From Zerene cesonia (lineage: Eukaryota; Arthropoda; Insecta; Lepidoptera; Pieridae): DNA of 64,000 bases. The notes under the pieces were generated by a model, which was not told the DNA's origin, did no database searches, and saw nothing but the letters and a program-made list of their open reading frames with translations. Shown here in pieces: positions 43,601-53,800 of this stretch (the first letter of the stretch is position 1; every line of letters begins with the position of its first letter). The position numbers were made by a program, and so were the translations under genes. The stretch covers positions 5,766,001-5,830,000 of the forward strand of contig NC_052108.1 of NCBI RefSeq assembly GCF_012273895.1, in the 5' to 3' direction.

Positions 43601-44587
43601 TTTGGAATTAAAAATCATCGAAATAACGACAAAGTTGTTCTGCGGTTATTGTCAATTCATGATTTGAATGAAAAAAATGTATCGTTGACAAAATTAGTGC
43701 ATATCCTGTTGATACGCGAGCCAAATTAATTTCTTAATATTTTACAAAATTCTTATGCATACATGTAAAAGAAGATAATTACCAAATTAAGCAAACAGGC
43801 CCCACAGGCAACGATTAGTTGTTTCGAAGAAAATGTTATCATAATATAGATAGAAATGTTATCAAATTATTGAATTACTTTAAAATTGGAGGCCGTGATA
43901 TAGCTAAGCATTGAAAATTTAGATCGCGCGCGTTCCATCGACACGGCTCGGTGCTTACAAACGAGTTACTGGTCTCATATCGAGTGGAGGGTGCTAGATC
44001 GAGGGCGGAGGGTAGGCTCATTGGCTACTTGAACACGTTACTACTCTATAGATATCACACGGACAAATATAACCATCAATCATTAACTTTAATAGATTTT
44101 AACACTAATTAGATATCTGATAATAAAATATTATATTGTTCTATTATGCTATTTATTTGTTATCACTACAGGAGGAGACAATACTGGAGTTTGAAAAGTT
44201 CCTCCTTCTATGCTATAATCTCGAAACCGTTAATAAAATTTTACATACTTACTTAGATTAATGTTTTTATTACTTACCTAAATATAAATTATTTTTTTTA
44301 ATTGAAAACATACACCCTATGCATAAACCAGCCTTCAATCCGAAATATCACTTGAGTGATAAATAAAGAAATAAAATGTTCACTCGGTAACTTTCCTTCT
44401 TCAATTAATTACAAATTTCGTTTGACAATTTTTTTTTCATGGATATAAGACAAAAAGGATTTGTAAACAACCACAGATACATTAATTTTTACACTTAAAT
44501 TAAATCAAATCGTTATTTTATAGTTCAAGCATGAAAACATAATGAAGAAAGTCAAATGTGACTGTGCAGTATAACTACACTACAATA
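40700..44587. other. Long noncoding stretch
   Basis: Mostly AT-rich with no supported gene. It contains a GC-rich island at 41095-41190, a fragment 'aactagccgctcgccccgaatctgccc' near 42153-42180 that resembles an inverted Helitron-like end, and a small direct repeat of 'cagggggcct' near 42565-42585. It may be spinophilin intron if that gene starts near 47.5 kb. Confidence 0.4.
41095..41190 (-). other. GC-rich island with exon-like borders
   Basis: On the minus strand, TTTGTTGCAG is followed by an ATG-led open segment (MAGLARRSSGRAAS) and a GTATGT donor about 110 bases later. The phase does not join to the first visible spinophilin coding exon, so if real it would be a noncoding leader exon or part of another transcript. 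Confidence 0.25.
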
Positions 44588-44925
44588 AGGTATATATTTT
44601 TTTAATGTCATAGCCGGCAAATGATCTTGTGGTTCGCCTGATGTTAAGCGATCACCACCACCCATGAACATTCGCAAAGGTGCCTCTACGAATGTGCTGC
44701 CAGCTTTTATGGAGTAAGGGAAAAAGAAAGGATTAAAGACTGGAAAGAAGGAATGGACTGGGATGGGTGAGGAAATGGAAACGGGCCTCCGGCTCCCCCA
44801 CTCACCATACGAAACACAGTGGCATGCCACTATTTCACGCCGGTTTTCTGTGGGGGTGTGGTACTACCCCGGTGCGAGCTGGCCCAATTCGTGCCAAAGC
44901 GTGCTCGACTACCACAACAAATCCT
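44588..44925. mobile_element. Dispersed repeat family B, long copy
   Basis: It starts 'ttttttaatgtcatagccggcaaatgatc', carries 'taagcgatcaccaccacccatgaacatt' and 'cctccggctcccccactcacc', and ends 'ggggtgtggtactaccccggtgcgagctggcccaattcgtgcc'. It is the best-preserved of the three copies in this window. Confidence 0.8.
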
Positions 44926-45535
44926 TAGATATTAAATGAACAACACAAGACCTCAGTGACTGAAAGGAAATTCTTTTCTTTGGCTAATGATAACTGAAGA
45001 AGTAGTATGTCGAGGAAAAAACTTGGACCTCAAAGATCTAATGGCAGAGCCTTACATCATTGGAAGAAGATAAGATATTAAATAACATACACCCCTCTTG
45101 CTCAGCCATGTGTGAATAAACAGTAAAAGTTTGTGCATAGCATATTTGTGACAGTTAGCTGGAGGCTTACCAATTGGATAAACCCTTGATATCCACCACT
45201 CTGAATACCAGCAGGATAGATTCAATTGGAGGCTCTTATTATTAGAGGCTCAAACATCAATTGTATGGAGTTTCTAGTGACATAATAAATAAGCAATGCA
45301 ATTAAAATTAACAAGTTATAATGTTATGAGAAAAAAAGAAAGTTTCAATTTATATTCCATTCCTGTTACACAGAAAAATACACTTAGCCAACAAAATATA
45401 AAAGCACCCAAGGCTTTAAAAAGCTGCTGAGAGCATGTTAATAATAAGCATCCTAACTAATTTAGACTCATATTAGACCATTCATTTCCATCTAATCAAC
45501 ACTATCCAATATGTTTATAATTGTACTAGCTGCAC

Positions 45536-45716
45536 CCGGCAAACGCTGTTCTGCCTTACTCTGATCATTTAGAGGTATGAAAAATAGATGTTAGCCGATT
45601 CTCAAACATACCCGATATGCACACAAAATTTCATAAGAATCAGTCAAGCCGTTTCGGAGGAGTATGGCAACGAAAACTGTGACACGAGAATTTTATATAT
45701 TAGATATGACTGAATG
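45536..45716 (-). mobile_element. Inverted CTAG-ended repeat fragment
   Basis: On + it begins 'actagctgcacccggcaaacgctgttctgcc' and contains 'tttcataagaatcagtcaagccgtttcggag', a phrase of lepidopteran non-autonomous elements. Reading on - it ends in CTAGT. Confidence 0.5.
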
Positions 45717-45770
45717 ATCCCTCACCTGGCTGCTGGGTTAGCCACTCGTAATCTGACATGTGTATACTAA

Positions 45771-45972
45771 TCCTATTAATATTATAAATGCGAAAGTTTG
45801 TACGGATGTATGGATGTATGGATGTTTGTTACTCTTTCATGCAAAAACTACTGAACCGATTGCAATGAAATTTGGTAAGCAGATAGCTGGACAACTGGAA
45901 TAACATATAGGCAATAGGCTTTTTATCCCGATATTCCTACGGGATACGGACTTACGCGGGTGAAACTATATT
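45771..45972 (+). mobile_element. Helitron-like element, truncated at the 3' end
   Basis: It starts 'tcctattaatattataaatgcgaaagtttg', matches the copies at 26700 and 62455 through 'tacgggatacggacttacgcgggtgaaac', and stops before the second hairpin arm and CTAG. Confidence 0.75.
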
Positions 45973-47479
45973 TATAGGTAGTTATTCATAATTGTTGCTT
46001 ATGAAGATGATGTGTAAGTGCAATTTTAACATGCGCACCACCCCTATTTTACCAAATGCAAAAGTATTATTTTGTTTTCTTTAACTTACTCTATAAGCAT
46101 TATAAATTAAGAATGAGTTTTAATATAAAGATTTATATATCATATTTGTTCAATAAATTATACATACATAATTTATACTTCAGAGTACAATATGTTATCA
46201 TTGAATCTGTTATTTGTGTAATTACCTACAAATACTTTTCTCTAAGGGCAGTTATCTACATTCTATAATCCAACACTGCCTCTAATTCTATAGTCTGACA
46301 CTACCCAACAAAATATTTCCCTGGATATTTTGTAATTGGTACATGGTTTGAACCTCATTTTGAGTTCAAAGAAAATACTGGAAGTATCTGTTTCAGCATA
46401 GTTAATAGTTTAAAAAATTCCATAATACATACTTACATGAAAATGAGTTTAAAAAATATTACATGGACATCATCAACAATTCAATTGTTAAGCTAACACT
46501 TATTTTAGAATCTTTGGTAAAAAAAAGTAAAAATAGGTAATTAACAAATGTACTATAATTGCACATTATAATCAGTTTAGGGTGATTTAGTAATTTTTTT
46601 TAACTATGCTTTAAAATTTCGATTTCAAGATTGTACCATATTTTTATGGAAATAACAATTAAATTAAACATAATATACTTAAACATAATAATAACTGAAT
46701 CTCCAATTGGAAATATGTTGTAATTAATAAATTATTATTGCACATAAGTCTTACATTATTATTTGGTGATTATTTAGTAAAATATTACTAGTAAAATATT
46801 CTAGCTTTCTAATAACCCAGCAAAAATTCAAAAATATACTTTTTAATTTCAATTGATATTTAAATACAAAATTTTAAATGAAATAAGAATATCGCTGTGA
46901 AATTCTCGGGTAATGCAACAATTTTAATCAATCTCTCTCTATAGTGTAGGTACCTACGTGTTTATAAATGCGTCCAGGTAAATTTCTCCTGACAATACGC
47001 CTTTATTATCGATTTATATGTAGGGGATTACTGCCCAAATATATTTAAATTCTAATTGACCTATACACATACTGAATCATATTTTAAAAAGTAAACAATT
47101 AAATAGAAAAGCGATGCTGACCTTATAACAGCGTCACGTTTTCTCCACCTTGGTGCAATCCGGTTTGCCACATCAATGCTAGTTTAAACCACATAACAAT
47201 AAAAATTTATCACAATACTACACTTTTCACTTGTGATAAAACGTATTTCTATTATGTACAGATATTTTCTTTTATCTACCAAACACACCTTTTATATAGC
47301 GGTCCAACACAAACAGTATTCGAAGGCCTATGAACTCCTCATAGGATAAGTCAATACAGAAATTTGCGTTTAAATACTTTTATAAAACACTCGTTAAACA
47401 AACACTTTTGTGTATATTGCAGACTATCCCTATGCTTAATAAGTAAGTATATCTTATAAAATTTTCTAAAATTCTATAC

Positions 47480-47650
47480 ACATCACTGAAGCCGCTCTCT
47501 CACGCTCCCCTGCCGTAGTACTATACTATTCTTTGCTCCCCTGTCTTTTTCGGACTCGGTCGCAACTCGCAACTCGCAAGTCGCAACCTACTTGGCACTT
47601 CACATCACTCGAATCTCGATTCAGAAATTCTTCAATTTCTGACGTTGTCA
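47480..47650 (-). promoter_or_regulatory. Possible spinophilin promoter/leader exon
   Basis: A GC-richer patch in AT-rich DNA with repeated 'cgcaact/cgcaagt' units (47570-47588) and, on the minus strand, GGCTTCAGTG, which resembles an insect initiator. The spinophilin gene needs a leader exon upstream of 35738, and this is one place it could lie. Inference only. Confidence 0.25.
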
Positions 47651-48357
47651 TATCATTGCAAGTACAATAAATATTATACTTTATATAAATTTCACCGTGT
47701 AGCTTTTATCAGAAAAAGCAATGTTAAAGAATTTATGAAATAAATGTTTATATGTAATGCATGTTTTTGTTTTGCAAATTGTTTTGCGATGATTAATTTA
47801 GTAATCAATTATTTGTGTCTATATATTTATTATGTAGGAAAATAAAACTTACACAAATTTAGCACCCCATCAAAGGATTTTTAAATCATAATGTCCGTAA
47901 TCAATAGTCAAACGTCAAGTCTTTACAGGTCTACAATAATTTTTAGTAGGTCGCCTAGTTTTTCAATATATTTTTTAATTTTGCAAAAAAAAATGCATCT
48001 TAGCACACCATTCAAACCGAAACTGGCTATTTTTAATGTCCGAACTCTTTATCGTTAGGTCGGTATCGGTGTCTATAGGTTTTGTAATTTCTTATCTTTC
48101 TGAAAATGGTCATACTCATTATTACGATAGAGTTGCCTTTCCTAATAATATAATATCTTTACAAGCTTACAAGTTACAAATAGGGTAATCCCAATACATT
48201 TTACACAACGAGTAGTTGCAAATTAAGATTTAAAGTCATAGAGGATTGGAAAAAAATAAGGGTCTAGTAACGTATCTTTAATTTCTTTTTAAAATACGAT
48301 TGCTGTACAGTAAAATAATAAATTGTAAAAAGTTCATAGTTGATATAGTTGATTAAT

Positions 48358-48690
48358 TCACAAGATGGTGCAACATTTCTTCTTCCTTCTCCAACGGGAT
48401 TCCATCGATCGTTGCTTATAGACTTTTTGTATTCTTTTTCGGTGGGTTTTATAGGTGCGTTTGTTGCTAAGTCTGGAGTCTTTTGACTGAACTCGGGCAC
48501 ATTCACATGGCGATCCAAGTCTGCTGATAGCCTCCACCGCACTAGGGCATTTCTTCGTAGTTTTTGACTTTTTATAACATTTTTCAGGATCAGGACATGG
48601 TGGCGGTCGAGGTCTATGTCTGTGTACACTACATGTCGGGGCGGATATGCATGGTTTTACACTCTTTGTAGCTGAAAAAATACTTAACAT
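48358..48690 (-). CDS. Small Cys/Pro-rich, polybasic protein ending CTIL (paralogue B)
   Basis: A 110-codon frame with ATG at 48690 and stop TGA at 48358-48360. The N-terminal half is Cys/Pro-rich (VKPCISAPTC, PRPPPCPDPEKCYKK). The second half is very basic and ends RWRRKKKCCTIL. The last four residues, C-T-I-L, fit a CaaX prenylation signal; final Leu favours geranylgeranylation in known systems. A polybasic run and an extra adjacent Cys precede it, as in many membrane-anchored small GTPases, but no GTPase domain is present. An acceptor-like TTTTTTCAG at 48674-48682 could instead make the first coding exon lie upstream. It aligns with the protein at 49041-49460 through PPPC..PEKC.KK, PC.SAV and the terminal KKCCTIL. 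Family unknown to me. Confidence 0.65.
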   Translation of the reverse strand: MLSIFSATKSVKPCISAPTCSVHRHRPRPPPCPDPEKCYKKSKTTKKCPSAVEAISRLGSPCECARVQSKDSRLSNKRTYKTHRKRIQKVYKQRSMESRWRRKKKCCTIL

Positions 48691-49040
48691 TAAAATGCTA
48701 AAATATGTAAATTTTAGAATCTAAACATGTACTAAGAAGGATTTAGTGAAGGATTATTGGCAATTGCACATATAAGTTTATCGGCTTAAAATAATTTACG
48801 TTTTCAACTAGAATCTTCATAAAGTATCTTTTTCTGTATTTTAAAATATGTAATCATAAGAAAAGTCACTAAAATATATGCAAACTCGAATAAGTACGAT
48901 AATCGATTTATTTAAATTATTTATTATAAATGTTATATATTTTCTATTAATTCCGAGCAATTATTTTTCTTTCCGGAAAACCTTTTTTAACTTCTTTTTC
49001 GAAGTTTATTATTCTCGATTCAGAATACGATGTCTGTATA

Positions 49041-49460
49041 TTATAGGATAGTACAACATTTTTTCCCCTTAGTTACTCTTCCTCTATGTCCCTTTCCATA
49101 ACAGCAATCACTTTCTTGCCGAGGATGACCTCTCTTTTTGGTGTAGTTAACATAAGAACGACTTCCGGTCAAACTATCCTTTTTTCGCAATTTGGCCTCT
49201 TTTGATTTCTGCTTAAGAAATTTTTCTACTGCCTTCACACTTCTTGGGTCCGAAGATCCCTTCATTTTGCCACAACTTCCACATTTTGCTTTAGATCGAG
49301 TTGCCATGATAGAAACTGCGCTACGACATGGCTTTATGCCTTTCGAGGTAGTTTTCTTGAGGCATTTTTCAGGATTTTGGCAGGGTGGTGGAGTTGGATG
49401 ACATCTGATTGGGATACATGATGCCGAAGGCGTGCAGGGCGGATGTGCTATAGGAGCCAT
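49041..49460 (-). CDS. Small Cys/Pro-rich, polybasic protein ending CTIL (paralogue A), 139 aa
   Basis: ATG at 49460 and stop TAA at 49041-49043. The protein opens MAPIAHPPCTPSASC, continues PTPPPCQNPEKCLKK, PCRSAVSIM and a CGSC pair, then becomes lysine/arginine-rich and ends KGKKCCTIL. As in paralogue B, CTIL at the C-terminus after a basic run and a second Cys predicts prenylation, possibly with palmitoylation, and membrane attachment. The coding exon begins at 49480 after a TTTTTTTCAG acceptor. A leader exon ends at 49596 with GTAAGC (intron 115 bp), and a TATATATA at 49741-49748 fits a start near 49710. The two genes are tandem, same strand, about 350 bp apart, so they look like a local duplication. 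No known domain was recognised; the function is unknown. Confidence 0.75.
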   Translation of the reverse strand: MAPIAHPPCTPSASCIPIRCHPTPPPCQNPEKCLKKTTSKGIKPCRSAVSIMATRSKAKCGSCGKMKGSSDPRSVKAVEKFLKQKSKEAKLRKKDSLTGSRSYVNYTKKRGHPRQESDCCYGKGHRGRVTKGKKCCTIL

Positions 49461-49595
49461 TGTATTAGGCTAATATTAGGCTGAAAAAAATAAATAAGAC
49501 AAAATAGTATTCAGCAATTTTCCAATCAGAAATAAATAAAAATATCAAGCACTCTACAAATAACTTGCCACTGATTAATTTATCTGGGGGCTTAC

Positions 49596-49748
49596 CTCAT
49601 GTGTTCGATGGATTTTCAATAATTTATTGCACTGCCACATATCAATTAATCATAAAATATGTTAAAAGAAAACACATAATAATGTATTTTTTATGACATT
49701 AAAATTAAAAATGCTTACTCACAGTATTGACTCATGATAATATATATA
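49596..49748 (-). promoter_or_regulatory. TATA box and leader exon of paralogue A
   Basis: On the minus strand TATATATA (49741-49748) is followed about 30 bases later by the expected start region near 49710. A donor ATGAG|GTAAGC at 49590-49595 closes a noncoding leader exon. Its ATGs run into early stops after splicing to 49480. Confidence 0.45.
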
Positions 49749-50835
49749 ACGCCTGGCTGCCTAGCTCTCCAGCTTCAATTTATTGTCTAAAGTTAAAAGA
49801 AGAAATATTTTTTCGTTATTTTTAAATACAGACAAAATTCCATTTAAAAAGCTTTACTATTTACAACTTTGTACAAAAGTTCAACACCCTCAGTAACTCT
49901 TTTGCGAATTCTAGAATTATTTTTTTTTTAATCACAAACATATATCAGTAAATGGAATCACTATTGAACTTTTGTATTTTTAAATAAAATTGACTGTGGC
50001 AAGTTATGTTATGTAGGTGCTTGTTGACTACATAATAAAAGGCTTTTTGTACAAAGCTGTTCCACGTTACTAATATCATATGTGCCTATTTTTTCATAAA
50101 ACTAATAAGTTAATTTGCAAACACGGACTTACCCATACTCTGTAGTCGAAATAGAAATAATTTATTTATATCATGATAGTATATCTATTTAATTAGACAT
50201 ATTTTGTATTTCATAATAAGTTACAAAAATTTTGCATTTCTGACAGATATTGCTAACAACTGATTTTCTATTTTTAATGATGACACATTTAATCTTCTTT
50301 GACTGGATGGACAGCTACTAAATTAACACATAATAGTAAAGAGATCGGTAGCATTTAAAAGAACTTCAATTCGACTTCCTTTTTGATTACACAAAATCTA
50401 ATTTATTTATGTATTTCTGCATAAGAAATGCTACATTCTGTCTGCATGATGAATCGTGTACGTAAATAAAAAGCTGTTTCATAAATATTAAATTTATTAC
50501 AACATCTACATAAATAATTTTAAATTTAACAACTTTATATTCATTGTTGTAAGAAAGCGATTTATGAAAATATGTACACAATATGTGGAATGTTTTACAA
50601 CAACATGCAGATAGTTTGTGATATAGTGGTTAATACTGTAACAGATTGTAATTTGAACACAGCCATCTTTAAATAATATTTAATTGAATTTAATTATGCC
50701 AGAAGCCGTGATTTAATATAATAATGATGTGAAATACATTATACAACAATTATACATAATATTTTTTCTTTTCCAACATTTCCATTAATGGGTTTTCATG
50801 ACTTGGTACATTCATATGAAAATGCGGACAATGCT
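49749..50835. other. Intergenic / WBP2 3' UTR, no genes seen
   Basis: AT-rich sequence. The part next to 50836 should be the 3' UTR of WBP2; reverse AATAAA hexamers occur near 50400 and 50497. ORF 50387-50581 is not convincing. Confidence 0.4.
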
Positions 50836-53800
50836 TTAATTCTCTTTTTTCGACGTTGATTCCTGATACGTCGGTGGCTGATCCTGTAATTAAGACATAA
50901 TTTTTTGTAATAAAATGTGAGATCAATTTTGTGTTCCGTTTGGTAAATTTTAATCTTCAAGAAATCTGTTGCCTAGAGTTACTTTATAGTTGTAATAAAT
51001 ATCTCAGATGGTAGGTTAGGATGGTATACCAAGTTTGGTAAGTCAGCTAGTATAAGATAAAATTTATTATCTGCAATATAATATAACTTATAATATTATT
51101 TTGTATAATTAATAGACAACACTTTGTAAATATAAACGATATATGCTCCTTGTTAAAACATGTCTACAACTAAAACTCACATTGTAAGGTGGTGGCACAT
51201 ATGCAGTCTGCGGCTTATTAGGATCGTAGTATGCACTTTGTGCAGCTTCCGCGGCTTTCGCATCTGTAAATGATTTGCAAACTACTGCAACATCTATATA
51301 CTACATATTATAATGACATACAAATATTTGATAAATGTTATAATGAACACTTCTATCAGTCAAGCCTAATCAAATTCTAAGTTAATATAGTTGTGAAAAT
51401 ATGTACTACAATTTACTTAGGTTATTTTACATATGAATACATAAATTTAAGTACAAAGACGAATATTAGCAATGTTACTTATGAATTATTATTATAATTT
51501 CGTGTTATAGTATGGTTTCCAAATAGTGAAATCATTTTATGTTTTTATTAATTAGTTAACAGTAAAAATGTTTATTAAAAATTTCAAAAGAAATTATAAT
51601 TAAACTTTTACCACATAAAACACCACAAAGGGTAATACACATATAGACCTGTAATAATTATATAGACATAATAGAATTTAATATATTCTATAATATAACA
51701 ATTAATAAAATGGGCACATGTCACATGTGAATCAAGTAAAAGTGGAATTTTAATTTGACAGCTATCTATATATTTATTTCTTTAACACTATGATGGACAA
51801 AACAAATTAAAATTCAAGTGTCTAAATTATAGGTTACCACAATACATATTTCATGTCCTTCATGAAAGTGACACGGATACAGTGCCATCTGTAATTTAAA
51901 AAAATTGAAGAAAAACCCGACTTAATACAATTAAACTACTACATAACGGCGAGCACATAGATTCACATGCGAGAATATACCGAGACGCATACTCACCACT
52001 AGCCGACATCCCGGGCGGGGGCACGAAGCCGCCCGCAAACCCGGCGGGTGGTGGGTTCGCGTTGCCCGGATAACCGGGAGGCGAGTTAGCGTTGCCCGGG
52101 TAGCCCGGGGGCGCGTTCGGGTAGCCTGCGCTGTTCCCACCTGCACCTGAGAAGCCCGCGCCCGGCGGGTACGCGGCGCCCATCACGCCCGGGTATGGTG
52201 GTGGACTGTTCGACACGAACACCGAGTTCGGCGCCGGCTGGTCGGGGAACGCCTGGAAGTTTATTCAAATCATTACGCGACATTTATTAATAATTTAATT
52301 AATAATTCAGGTTCCACTTGATATTTTATAAACTTAAACATTTATTTAGTCAATTACAACTACTTCTAAAAGCACTTTTTTAGTTGGGAATGCAGTTACT
52401 ACATACTGCCTGCCTGAGCTTACAAGAAACTCTGTAAATTTCGAAATCTATTTTTCATATCCTTCAAGTGTGTTTTAATATAATTATGAATATAATTTAC
52501 ATTATTACCATACAAATCTGTGAGAGGTCCACACCATTTACATTGTTAAGAAAAATGTATACAATATAAATCTATTAATGTTGAGTTTTTTTACTCACAG
52601 AGTATGGAGGGACCCAACCATAGTAGCCTTGTGGTGGGGGCGCGTAGGCTGGTGGTGGGGCCGCGTACCATGGCCCGCTTGGCGGCGTGTATGCTGGCGG
52701 CGGAGCATTGGGAGTCATGTGGCGGGATGCTGAAATAGATACATAGGTTTAAAGAAAGAATTTAAAACAAAATCAAGATATGAAAGAAAATACATGCATA
52801 NNNNNNNNNNNNNNNNNNNNNNNNNNNNNNNNNNNNNNNNNNNNNNNNNNNNNNNNNNNNNNNNNNNNNNNNNNNNNNNNNNNNNNNNNNNNNNNNNNNN
52901 NNNNNNNNNNNNNNNNNNNNNNNNNNNNNNNNNNNNNNNNNNNNNNNNNNNNNNNNNNNNNNNNNNNNNNNNNNNNNNNNNNNNNNNNNNNNNNNNNNNN
53001 NNNNNNNNNNNNNNNNNNNNNNNNNNNNNNNNNNNNNNNNNNNNNNNNNNNNNNNNNNNNNNNNNNNNNNNNNNNNNNNNNNNNNNNNNNNNNNNNNNNN
53101 NNNNNNNNNNNNNNNNNNNNNNNNNNNNNNNNNNNNNNNNNNNNNNNNNNNNNNNNNNNNNNNNNNNNNNNNNNNNNNNNNNNNNNNNNNNNNNNNNNNN
53201 NNNNNNNNNNNNNNNNNNNNNNNNNNNNNNNNNNNNNNNNNNNNNNNNNNNNNNNNNNNNNNNNNNNNNNNNNNNNNNNNNNNNNNNNNNNNNNNNNNNN
53301 NNNNNNNNNNNNNNNNNNNNNNNNNNNNNNNNNNNNNNNNNNNNNNNNNNNNNNNNNNNNNNNNNNNNNNNNNNNNNNNNNNNNNNNNNNNNNNNNNNNN
53401 NNNNNNNNNNNNNNNNNNNNNNNNNNNNNNNNNNNNNNNNNNNNNNNNNNNNNNNNNNNNNNNNNNNNNNNNNNNNNNNNNNNNNNNNNNNNNNNNNNNN
53501 NNNNNNNNNNNNNNNNNNNNNNNNNNNNNNNNNNNNNNNNNNNNNNNNNNNNNNNNNNNNNNNNNNNNNNNNNNNNNNNNNNNNNNNNNNNNNNNNNNNN
53601 NNNNNNNNNNNNNNNNNNNNNNNNNNNNNNNNNNNNNNNNNNNNNNNNNNNNNNNNNNNNNNNNNNNNNNNNNNNNNNNNNNNNNNNNNNNNNNNNNNNN
53701 NNNNNNNNNNNNNNNNNNNNNNNNNNNNNNNNNNNNNNNNNNNNNNNNNNNNNNNNNNNNNNNNNNNNNNNNNNNNNNNNNNNNNNNNNNNNNNNNNNNN

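Larger units (their letters stand above)
44926..48357. other. Noncoding stretch with repeat copies and a possible promoter
   Basis: Apart from the repeats at 45536-45716 and 45771-45972 and the GC-richer patch at 47480-47650, I see no supported gene. The ORF at 46056-46268 is an AT-rich chance frame. Confidence 0.45.

Noticed and set aside
43082..43729. Two AT-rich frames of 61 and 72 codons
   Set aside because: No splice signals, no motifs, ordinary chance length for AT-rich DNA.
49723..49735. ATG-led mini-exon (ATGAGTCAATACT then GTGAGT) that would join paralogue B in frame
   Set aside because: It lies just beside the TATA box, upstream of the predicted start, and B has its own in-frame ATG at 48690; the phase match may be chance.
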